From assembly GCF_023204875.1 (NCBI RefSeq), contig NZ_CP096247.1:558001-622000 (forward strand): 64,000 nt of DNA. The letters run 5' to 3'. Within the stretch, counting starts at the first letter, position 1. Every line of letters begins with the position of its first letter. Both the position numbers and the translations under genes were made by a program. The stretch is from Prevotella sp. E15-22 (lineage in GTDB: Bacteria; Bacteroidota; Bacteroidia; Bacteroidales; Bacteroidaceae). The notes below the pieces were generated by a model. The model did not search any database, was not told where the DNA came from, and saw only the letters and a list, made by a program, of their open reading frames with translations. Below, in pieces: positions 33,115 to 40,450 of this stretch.

Positions 33115-34944
33115 ATGATACGAAGTATTATTGTAGCATCATTGCTGGCACTCGTCACCACCGCCTCGGCGCAGGATTTGAAGCTGCGCTATTGTGGCGA
33201 CCAGGTGGAGAAAGGCTATGGTAAGGCCAATACCTATTACACCGCCTACACCACCTTTCGTGCCGACATGCTCCGTCCCTATGTGGGCGCTCGCATCACC
33301 AAGTTGCGCATTGGCGTGAAGCACGATGCCACCGGTGTCTACGTCTATTTCAAGGACGATGCCCGCAATACTGCCAACAATTATAAAGAGAAGATAACAA
33401 CCCTCTCGGCGGGGTGGAACGAGCTGACACTCGCCACCCCCCAGGAGATTGTGGCCGACAAGGATATCGCCATTGGCTATCGTGCCTCGTTCACCGAGGC
33501 CGATGGCCTTGGCTATGCCCTTGGTTCTTCCAGCGATGGCAGTAGTGTGTATGTTAACTCCAGCTCGTCGTGGGAGTCACTCACGGGAGGTGTGTTTTGT
33601 ATCGAGGCCGTGGTCCAGGGCGACAACCTGCCCCAGAACGAGGTGCGCATCAGCGCTGTCGACGACCGTACGGCCCCCTATGGCACCGACTCGCTCACTT
33701 TCTCGGGTGTGGTTTATAATGGTGGTGTCAATGTTGTTAGCAGTTACGAGTTGACCTACACCCTCGATGGCCAGTTGGCCACCAAGACCTTCACTACCGA
33801 CATGCCTGTCAATGGGCAGTCGCCCTTCAGCATCACCCTGCATCGCACCGCCTATGGCACCCTGCCCGTCACCTTCACCATCACCAAGGTGAATGGCGTT
33901 GACGACCCCTATATGGCCAACAACACCACCACCGCCCGTGCCACGTTCCAGGACCCCGAGTTCCGTCGTCGCGTCTTGGTCGAAGAGGCCACCGGTCTCT
34001 GGTGTGGCTGGTGCCCAGGTGCCGCCTATGTGCTCGAAGAGATGAAGAAGGAATATGGCGAATGGTTCAATCCCGTGGCTGTGCATTGGGGCGACATCCT
34101 TGAGCCCGACACGTCGCTGCCTTACGCCTATGCCGACCTCTACAGCCACTTCACCGGTGCCCCCTCGTGCATGGTTGATCGCAAGATCAACACCACGCCT
34201 ACCAACGACATGTGGACCATCTTCCGCAACGAGAGCGTGCCCGTTGGCGCTGTACTCACCACCACCTGCCAGTGGAATGCTGACAGTACCCAGCTCACCG
34301 TCAATGCCGATTTCTATACGGCAAAAGACGAGGCCGACGCCCAATACAACCTTGTGTTTCATCTCCTCGAGGACGAGGTGAAGGGACAGGACGATGCCCT
34401 TGGCGAAGCCTTCCCCCAGCATAACTACTACGCCCGCGGACAGAGTGGCGAGGCGAGTAACCTGCCTGGCTGGATTGACAGGGCCGCGGTCACCACCGAC
34501 TATGTCATGATGAACTTGGCCATCGGTGCCTTCCCATCCTATGCCGGAACGCCCGTAGTGCGTGGCACCATTGCCGGTCGTGAGCACCGTCAGTACAGTT
34601 ACACCTTCGACGTGCCCACCCATGTTGTCCATGCAGGCAAGAATACCCACCTCATCAACAAGCGCCACCTGCATGTCACGTCGGCCCTTGTCGATGTGAA
34701 GAGTGGCTATGTCATCAACAGCTTCGACGCCCGTCCTGAGGGCCAGACAGCAGGCATCCAGTCGGCTGCCGATGCCTTCACCGTGGCAGGCAGTCGCTAT
34801 CAGCTCTATACGGTCAGTGGAAAGCTCGTTGGTCAGGGCACTCTTGTTCGCGACCTCAGCGACATCCGCGTGCCTGCCCATGGCACCTATCTCATCAAGC
34901 TGCAAAAGGGTGGTGCTGTCCGCACCCTCAAAATCATGAAATAA
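33115..34944 (+). CDS. Omp28-related secreted protein with thioredoxin-like CxxC
   Basis: 609 residues from ATG 33115, followed at once by a signal peptide (MIRSIIVASLLALVTTASAQ); an earlier in-frame GTG/ATG would overlap the upstream gene. The central domain has the Omp28 family signature EEATGLWCGWCPGAAYVLEEM with a Cys-x-x-Cys pair, then VAVHWGD and FTGAPSCMVDRK, as in Porphyromonas Omp28 relatives. The C-terminal 85 residues include YTVSGKLVGQGTL...GTYLIKL, a typical type A sorting tail. It may be redox-active or adhesive at the surface; only the family is supported. It lies between two other sorting-tail proteins, 7 and 4 bp away, so the three are surely one transcript. Confidence 0.85.
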   Translation: MIRSIIVASLLALVTTASAQDLKLRYCGDQVEKGYGKANTYYTAYTTFRADMLRPYVGARITKLRIGVKHDATGVYVYFKDDARNTANNYKEKITTLSAGWNELTLATPQEIVADKDIAIGYRASFTEADGLGYALGSSSDGSSVYVNSSSSWESLTGGVFCIEAVVQGDNLPQNEVRISAVDDRTAPYGTDSLTFSGVVYNGGVNVVSSYELTYTLDGQLATKTFTTDMPVNGQSPFSITLHRTAYGTLPVTFTITKVNGVDDPYMANNTTTARATFQDPEFRRRVLVEEATGLWCGWCPGAAYVLEEMKKEYGEWFNPVAVHWGDILEPDTSLPYAYADLYSHFTGAPSCMVDRKINTTPTNDMWTIFRNESVPVGAVLTTTCQWNADSTQLTVNADFYTAKDEADAQYNLVFHLLEDEVKGQDDALGEAFPQHNYYARGQSGEASNLPGWIDRAAVTTDYVMMNLAIGAFPSYAGTPVVRGTIAGREHRQYSYTFDVPTHVVHAGKNTHLINKRHLHVTSALVDVKSGYVINSFDARPEGQTAGIQSAADAFTVAGSRYQLYTVSGKLVGQGTLVRDLSDIRVPAHGTYLIKLQKGGAVRTLKIMK

Positions 34945-34948
34945 CGCA

Positions 34949-37339
34949 ATGAACCGTATAACAAGATTTTTCATTCTCTCTGTTTTTGTAGTCACGTCGG
35001 TGGCGGCTCAGGCCGTGCCGGCGTGGCCTGGTAGGCATAAGGCCGTGCTTGCCGACGGCACCCCCGTCACCTATCGCCTCGTGGGCGATGAGTACGGCCA
35101 TCACTTCGTTTCCAGCGATGGCTATCTCCTGCGCCCCATGGCCGATGGCTGTTTCCAGCGCCAGGGCCTCTATGTCGAGCAGCAACAGCAGCTCATGGCT
35201 CAGACCCGCCGTGCCCAGGCCTCGTCGCCTCGTCATCTGCGTGTCGACCCCGAGTTGTCCACGGGTCAGATTCGTGGTCTCGTCCTGCTGGTCGAGTTTG
35301 CCGACAACAGCTTTCAGTCGAACTACGACCAAAACTTCTTCTTGCGCAAGATGAACGAAGAGGGTTTCAGCTATAACGGTGCCACCGGCTCCTGTCGCGA
35401 TTACTATATCGACCAGTCCGACGGCCTTTTCCAACCCACCTTCGATGTCGTGGGTCCCATCAAGTTGAAGCACAACATGGCCTACTACGGCTCTAATGGT
35501 GGTGTCAACAGCTCCGACATCCGTCCCCACGAGATGGTGGTCGAGGCCAGCACCTATGCCCACGACTCGCTGGGCGTTGACTTCCGTCCCTACGACAACA
35601 ACCACGACGGCACCGTCGACTTCGTCTATGTCTATTATGCCGGCTATGCCGAGAGCTATGGCGCAGCCACCTACACCATCTGGCCCCATGCCTCCAACCT
35701 CACCCAGTTGGGCATCTATGCCAGTTTCGATGGCGTGATGCTCGATCGCTATGCCTGCTCGTCCGAGCTCCGTTATACCACGGGTACCGAGGCCGAGGGT
35801 ATTGGTACCTTCTGTCATGAGTTTGGCCATGTGCTGGGCTTGCCCGATATGTACGACACCATGTATTCCGCCGAGACCCTTGGCTCGTGGGACCTCATGT
35901 GCTCGGGCAGCTATAACAACGACAGTCGCACCCCGCCCGCCTTCTCGGCCTACGAGCGCAGCACCATTGGCTGGATGCCGTTGCAAACCATCGACACCCC
36001 TGCCGACTCGCTCGTGCTCCACGAACTGCAGGCCAGTAAAGAAGCCTTCCGCATCAACTGCCGAGGCGCCAACAAAGACGAGTATTTCATTCTTGAGAAC
36101 CGACGCCAAACGGGGTGGGACACCTATCTCCCTGGTCAGGGCATGCTCATCTGGCGCATCTACTACAACGCTACTGCCTGGCAGAACAACACCGTGAACG
36201 CTGGCAAGAACTACATCGACATCCTCGAGGCCAAGGGCAGCAATGGCAGTAAGACCGCCGCCTTCCCGCAGTCGGGCATCGACTCGTTCACCGACTATTC
36301 ATCGCCCAGTGCCCTGTCGCTCGACGACGTGCCCACCGAGCGAGGTGTCACCCATATCCAGGACCACGACGGCGTCATCTCGTTCCGCTATATGAAGGAC
36401 CGGCTGCCGCGCCCACAGAACCTCTATGTCAGCGATGTCACCAGTCACGGCTTCACGGCCAACTGGGACCCCGTCGATGAAGCTCGGCACTATCGTCTCA
36501 GCATCAGTGAGGTGCTGCGCCAGGAAGAGAACCCCGTCATCCTTGCCGACGATTTCTCAGGTATGACCGATGGCAACTATCCCGTGTCGGGAGCCTCCGC
36601 CATCGACCAGAGCCTCGACAAATACACCAGTCAGTCAGGGTGGAGTGGCACCAACGTCTATGCCGCAGGTGGCTATGTACGCATCGGAGGCTATAACCAG
36701 GCCGGCGAACTCGTCACCCCCGCCATCAGCCGTGCTGCCACCAATGGCAACGCCTATGTCAGTCTGCGTGCCATCGGCTATCCCTCCAAGCGCGTGGGCT
36801 ATACCGTCACCCTGAGCGATGCCACCACCGGCGAAACCGTCGAGCAGTATTCCCTCACGGGCGATGGTCGCAGTGAGGCCCAGCAGGATCTCGTGTTCCA
36901 TCACGTGCCCGCTGCCTATCGCCTCGCCATAGCCACCACCAAGGAGCGCCTCTATGTCAACGACCTCCGCGTGTTCTCCGACTCCATCGTTTCCGATGCC
37001 GCCTGGACGGCAGGTCCCCGTTCGTGGACCATCGACAGCATTGCCAGCGCCAGCGTCGCCATCGACAGCCTGGTGGCAGGTCGCACCTATCAGTTCTCCG
37101 TTCAGGCCTTGGCCGTTGGCCTCTGGACAGGCTCCCTGTCATCTGCCACGCAGACCGTCACCCTGCCCGTCGAGACCAGCATCCATCAGTCTCAGGGCGC
37201 ATCGTCCGATGCCTCCATCCTCAGCATCCAGTATTTCGACTTCTCTGGTCGTCAGCTGGCTGCCAAGCCCACTTCGGGCCTGTTCATCCGCAGGGTGTGC
37301 TATGCCGATGGAACAATAGAACGAAAGGTTGTGAGGTAA
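34949..37339 (+). CDS. M6-family secreted metalloprotease
   Basis: 796 residues. Signal peptide MNRITRFFILSVFVVTSVAAQA. The M6 (immune-inhibitor-A-like) domain spans about 95-420 with the zinc site H290-E-F-G-H294 in CHEFGHVLGLPDMYD. Then come an FN3 domain (NLYVSDVTSHGFTANWDP, about 488-), a jelly-roll module (DDFSGMTDGNYPVSG...LVTPAISRAATN) and a tail (YFDFSGRQLAAKPTSGLFI) resembling the sorting signal. Probably cell-surface or secreted and degrading host or dietary protein. Last gene of the three-gene unit that starts at 28581. The palindromic repeat array at 37393 lies 53 bp behind. Confidence 0.9.
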   Translation: MNRITRFFILSVFVVTSVAAQAVPAWPGRHKAVLADGTPVTYRLVGDEYGHHFVSSDGYLLRPMADGCFQRQGLYVEQQQQLMAQTRRAQASSPRHLRVDPELSTGQIRGLVLLVEFADNSFQSNYDQNFFLRKMNEEGFSYNGATGSCRDYYIDQSDGLFQPTFDVVGPIKLKHNMAYYGSNGGVNSSDIRPHEMVVEASTYAHDSLGVDFRPYDNNHDGTVDFVYVYYAGYAESYGAATYTIWPHASNLTQLGIYASFDGVMLDRYACSSELRYTTGTEAEGIGTFCHEFGHVLGLPDMYDTMYSAETLGSWDLMCSGSYNNDSRTPPAFSAYERSTIGWMPLQTIDTPADSLVLHELQASKEAFRINCRGANKDEYFILENRRQTGWDTYLPGQGMLIWRIYYNATAWQNNTVNAGKNYIDILEAKGSNGSKTAAFPQSGIDSFTDYSSPSALSLDDVPTERGVTHIQDHDGVISFRYMKDRLPRPQNLYVSDVTSHGFTANWDPVDEARHYRLSISEVLRQEENPVILADDFSGMTDGNYPVSGASAIDQSLDKYTSQSGWSGTNVYAAGGYVRIGGYNQAGELVTPAISRAATNGNAYVSLRAIGYPSKRVGYTVTLSDATTGETVEQYSLTGDGRSEAQQDLVFHHVPAAYRLAIATTKERLYVNDLRVFSDSIVSDAAWTAGPRSWTIDSIASASVAIDSLVAGRTYQFSVQALAVGLWTGSLSSATQTVTLPVETSIHQSQGASSDASILSIQYFDFSGRQLAAKPTSGLFIRRVCYADGTIERKVVR

Positions 37340-37392
37340 GGCTTACGATTATGTATAAAAAGAAAAGGGATGCACTCATCCACACTACCGCC

Positions 37393-37521
37393 CTTTGGTA
37401 GGCACACTACCACGGCTTGGTAGCCTGACTACCAACGCTTGGTAGTGTGGCTACCAAGGCTTGGTACTGACGCTACCAAGGCTTGGTACTGACGCTACCA
37501 AGCTTTGGTACTTTTGGTAGC
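37393..37521. repeat. Tandem array of about six 22-bp palindromic units
   Basis: Each unit is itself an inverted repeat: CTTGGTA, 6-8 bp of variable centre, TACCAAG/G. Examples are CTTGGTAGTGTGGCTACCAA and CTTGGTACTGACGCTACCAA, the latter twice in a row. The array follows the M6 gene and runs into the 3' end of the minus-strand fragment at 37473, supplying its stop codon TAG. It may end transcription from both sides or be a mobile or satellite-like repeat. Confidence 0.85.
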
Positions 37522-37745
37522 AATTCGCTAAGTCTATCTTCCCTGATAATCTTTGGTGCAGCCTTGCCGGCCAGCACTAACACTTTCTTGCCATTTCGGT
37601 AGATATGAAGTTGGCGTGAACGGACTACGGCTGTCAGCTCTGCATCATCTTGCATGGCTAGCCACAGAGGATGATACACTCCATCCTCTTCAAACAGCTT
37701 CCGCTGTAGGTGCGAGCACATGTTTGTCGTATCGATTGTCATCAT
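37473..37745 (-). pseudogene. Fragment of an uncharacterised protein, cut by the palindromic repeat
   Basis: 90 residues (FEEDGVYHPLWLAMQDDAEL..., HIYRNGKKVLVLAGKAAPK). The last dozen residues (KVPKLGSVSTKPW) come from repeat DNA and the stop codon lies in the first complete repeat unit reached on this strand. The text before that reads like the start of a longer conserved protein, so the gene appears 3'-truncated. It begins 8 bp downstream of the doxX stop and may be co-transcribed. No function can be assigned. A short intact gene is the alternative. Confidence 0.5.
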
Positions 37746-37753
37746 CTAATCTG

Positions 37754-38185
37754 TTATTCCTTCAGCTTGCCCTTCGCCCACAGCTTCCAGTATTTCCAGC
37801 CACCAGTGGTCCACAAGGCCAGGAAGATGAGCACGGGCTGGAAGAACAGACGGATGAGACGAGCCTGATCTGTGTTGAGACCAAAGGCATCGATATGGTT
37901 GACATACTGATTGATGTTGCCAGGGAAGATGGCTACATAGAAGAGGGCCAGCAGGGCACCGCATACGGCTCGCTTGTTGGCTACAAGCAGGAGCAGACCC
38001 AAGCCAAAGACAATCTCGACAAAGCCCGATGACAACACGATGAAATCGGTGAACTGTGGACTGAACTGCAGCCACGTGGGCACCTGGGCTACAAACTCCT
38101 GACGATTGAACGTGAGGTGACTGATGCCTGCATAGGTCATGAATGCGCCTAATAGCAGACGGAAGAATTGCTTGACGTACTTCAT
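37754..38185 (-). CDS. DoxX-family integral membrane protein
   Basis: 143 residues from ATG 38185 (MKYVKQFFRLLLGAFMTYAG); an in-frame Met at 38209 would add 8 residues and lies only about 4 nt after the predicted transcript start. Four hydrophobic segments (RLLLGAFMTYAGISHL, FIVLSSGFVEIVFGLGLLLLV, GALLALFYVAIFPG, LIRLFFQPVLIFLALW) and GNINQYVNH match the DoxX/DoxD-like family. The role is uncertain; members are linked to redox or sulfur metabolism in some organisms. A full promoter lies upstream. Confidence 0.85.
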   Translation of the reverse strand: MKYVKQFFRLLLGAFMTYAGISHLTFNRQEFVAQVPTWLQFSPQFTDFIVLSSGFVEIVFGLGLLLLVANKRAVCGALLALFYVAIFPGNINQYVNHIDAFGLNTDQARLIRLFFQPVLIFLALWTTGGWKYWKLWAKGKLKE

Positions 38186-38219
38186 AGAAAATCTAGTTTT
38201 GTTGAACATAAACTCTTTG

Positions 38220-38251
38220 CAAAGATACGAATTAGCATGAAAACGACCAAA
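38220..38251 (-). promoter_or_regulatory. doxX promoter
   Basis: Minus strand TTTG (38251-38248), 20-bp spacer, TAtcTTTG (38227-38220). A perfect match to the Bacteroidota consensus, divergent from the plus-strand promoter 18 bp away. Confidence 0.8.
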
Positions 38252-38268
38252 TTATTTCTACTTAAATA

Positions 38269-38300
38269 TTTGGAGGCTTCGGATTTTCTTTCTACTTTTG
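38269..38300 (+). promoter_or_regulatory. Promoter of the DUF2461 gene
   Basis: TTTG (38269-38272), 20-bp spacer, TAcTTTTG (38293-38300). It argues for the ATG at 38331 as start, since any start before 38307 would be upstream of the transcript. Confidence 0.8.
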
Positions 38301-38330
38301 CAGCCTATACACAAAAAAACAGAAAAGACG

Positions 38331-39041
38331 ATGGATGCAAAAAGAATTTTGAAGTACCTGCGCCAGCTGAGGACTAACAACAACAGGGCGTGGTATATGG
38401 AACATAAGGCGGAGTATGACGCCGTCAGGGCGGATTTTGAACGGGGCGTGCAGCAGGCCATTGGGCGCATTATGACGTTCGACGAGACGATAGCACACCT
38501 GACGGTGAAGGACTGCACCTATAGGTTCTATCGCGACACGCGATTCTCGAACGATAAGTCGCCCTACAAAACCCACCTGGGCGCCTATATCGCAGCCCAC
38601 GGCAAGAAGTCGCTGCACGGTGGCTACTACCTGCATCTGGAGCCAGGACACTGCCTGGTGGCCTGCGGCAACTACTGGTTGCCCACGAATATCCTGACGT
38701 CGTGCAGAAACGAGATTATGGGTAACACGGACGAATGGCTGAAAAGGGTAGAGAACGCCGAGTTTCAGAAATACTATGGACGCGTGGAGGCACCTGCCGA
38801 CATGGCCACTTGGGACCAGCCGCAGGGCTTTGGCATGGAACGACTGAAGACGTGCCCATCGGGATTTCCACGCGACTGGGAACACGTGGAATATCTGCGA
38901 CAAAAGGACTACTGCTGCTGGCATCGCGTGGACGACAGTTTCTTTGAGGGCGACCACTGGCTGGACGAGATTGAGACGATGTTCAGGGCCGCGAAGCCGA
39001 TGATGGACATGATGAACAGCGTTATTGACGACTATGAATAA
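38331..39041 (+). CDS. DUF2461 family protein
   Basis: 236 residues. Family features: ILKYLRQLRTNNNRAWYMEHKAEYD at the N-terminus, YRFYRDTRFSNDKSPYKTHLGAYI (about residues 63-86), GGYYLHLEPGHCLVACGNYWL, and a Trp-rich C-terminal half. DUF2461 (TIGR02453) proteins are cytoplasmic and uncharacterised. Stand-alone gene with its own promoter and a terminator directly behind the stop codon. Confidence 0.87.
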   Translation: MDAKRILKYLRQLRTNNNRAWYMEHKAEYDAVRADFERGVQQAIGRIMTFDETIAHLTVKDCTYRFYRDTRFSNDKSPYKTHLGAYIAAHGKKSLHGGYYLHLEPGHCLVACGNYWLPTNILTSCRNEIMGNTDEWLKRVENAEFQKYYGRVEAPADMATWDQPQGFGMERLKTCPSGFPRDWEHVEYLRQKDYCCWHRVDDSFFEGDHWLDEIETMFRAAKPMMDMMNSVIDDYE

Positions 39042-39081
39042 AAAAAATCCTATAACCATAACGGTTGTAGGAATTTTTTTT
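39040..39081 (+). terminator. Bidirectional terminator between DUF2461 gene and hflX
   Basis: A7-TCCTATAACC pairs with GGTTGTAGGA-AT7 around ATAAC. The T-tract runs straight into the hflX -7 box. Confidence 0.85.
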
Positions 39082-39082
39082 G

Positions 39083-39090
39083 TACTTTTG
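39083..39090 (+). promoter_or_regulatory. -7 box of the hflX promoter
   Basis: TAcTTTTG, 27 bp before the ATG at 39118, immediately after the terminator T-tract. No good -33 element was found. Confidence 0.65.
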
Positions 39091-39117
39091 TAGCCAATTA
39101 TCGATAATAACTACTGA

Positions 39118-40416
39118 ATGAAAGAATTTGTAATATCCGAAGCCAAAGCCGAGACGGCCGTATTGGTGGGACTGATTACGAACCAACAGGACGAAGCAAA
39201 GACCAAAGAGTATTTGGACGAACTGGAGTTTCTGGCCACCACGGCGGGCGCACGGACTGTGAAAAGGTTTACCCAGCGTGTGGGTGGACCCAGCAGCGTG
39301 ACCTATGTGGGCAGCGGAAAACTGGAAGAGATTCGCCAATATATCAAGCAGTGCGAGGATGCCTATGACGAGGCCATGGAGCATCGCGAGGATTATGAGA
39401 GTGATGCAGACATGCCACAGCCTGTGGGTATGGTGATCTTTGATGATGAACTGAGTGCTAAACAAATCAGAAACATTGAGAAGGAACTGCAAGTGAAGAT
39501 CCTGGACCGCACATCGCTGATCCTGGATATCTTTGCCATGCGTGCTCAGACCGCCGAGGCCAAGGCGCAGGTGGAACTGGCACAGCATCGCTATATGCTG
39601 CCACGACTGCAGCGACTGTGGACGCACCTGGAACGCCAGGGCGGCGGCTCAGGCGGCGGTGGCGGCAAGGGAAGCGTGGGACTGCGTGGCCCTGGTGAGA
39701 CGCAGCTGGAGATGGACCGCCGTATCATTCTGCATCGCATCACGCTGCTGAAACAGCGACTGGCCGAGATTGACAAGCAGAAGACCACGCAGCGCAAGAA
39801 CCGCGGACGACTGATTCGCGTGGCGCTGGTGGGCTATACGAACGTGGGTAAGTCGACACTGATGAACCTGCTGTCGAAGAGTGACGTGTTTGCAGAAAAC
39901 AAGTTGTTTGCCACGCTGGACACCACGGTACGCAAGTTGACCATTGAAAACCTGCCCTTCCTGCTGGCCGACACGGTGGGATTTATCCGTAAGTTGCCCT
40001 CTGACTTGGTGGAGAGTTTTAAGAGTACGCTGGACGAGACGCGCGAGGCCGACCTGCTGGTGCATGTGGTGGACATCAGTCACCCCGACTTTGAGGACCA
40101 GATTCGCGTGGTGGAGCAGACACTCAGTGAGCTGGGCTGCTCGGAGACGCCCTCGATGGTGGTGTTCAACAAGATTGATGCCTACACATGGACACCTCAG
40201 GAGGAAGATGACCTGACGGAGCCCACGAAGGAAAATATCTCGCTGGAGGAACTAAAAAAGACGTGGATGGCGAAGATGCAGGGCGACTGCCTGTTTATTT
40301 CAGCCAAGCAGAAGGAGAATATTGACGAGTTGCGCGACGTTCTCTATCAAAAAGTGCGCGAGCTGCATGTGCAGAAATATCCGTATAACGACTTTCTATA
40401 TCAAATAGAGAGTTGA
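39118..40416 (+). CDS. hflX: GTPase HflX
   Basis: 432 residues. The N-terminal HflX domain includes VGGPSSVTYVGSGKLEEI and the Gly-rich linker (GGGSGGGGGKGSVGLRGPGETQLE). The G domain has P-loop GYTNVGKS at 239-246, DTVGFIRKLP (G3) and NKID (G4). HflX binds 50S/70S ribosomes and rescues stalled ribosomes under heat or antibiotic stress. It has its own promoter; the following DUF4954 gene starts 34 bp later, so read-through is likely. The stop codon lies inside a heptanucleotide repeat tract. Confidence 0.96.
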   Translation: MKEFVISEAKAETAVLVGLITNQQDEAKTKEYLDELEFLATTAGARTVKRFTQRVGGPSSVTYVGSGKLEEIRQYIKQCEDAYDEAMEHREDYESDADMPQPVGMVIFDDELSAKQIRNIEKELQVKILDRTSLILDIFAMRAQTAEAKAQVELAQHRYMLPRLQRLWTHLERQGGGSGGGGGKGSVGLRGPGETQLEMDRRIILHRITLLKQRLAEIDKQKTTQRKNRGRLIRVALVGYTNVGKSTLMNLLSKSDVFAENKLFATLDTTVRKLTIENLPFLLADTVGFIRKLPSDLVESFKSTLDETREADLLVHVVDISHPDFEDQIRVVEQTLSELGCSETPSMVVFNKIDAYTWTPQEEDDLTEPTKENISLEELKKTWMAKMQGDCLFISAKQKENIDELRDVLYQKVRELHVQKYPYNDFLYQIES

Positions 40417-40430
40417 GAACTGAGAATTGA
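40410..40430 (+). repeat. Short heptanucleotide tract covering the hflX stop codon
   Basis: Three 7-mers: GAGTTGA, GAACTGA, GAATTGA. The TGA of the first is the hflX stop codon. Same 7-bp pattern as at the other four loci. Confidence 0.65.
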
Positions 40431-40450
40431 ACCTAACACATTAAATATTT

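Noticed and set aside
37393..37521. Possible CRISPR array
   Set aside because: Units are 22 bp with 6-8 bp variable centres inside palindromes, there are no 30-bp spacers and no cas genes nearby.
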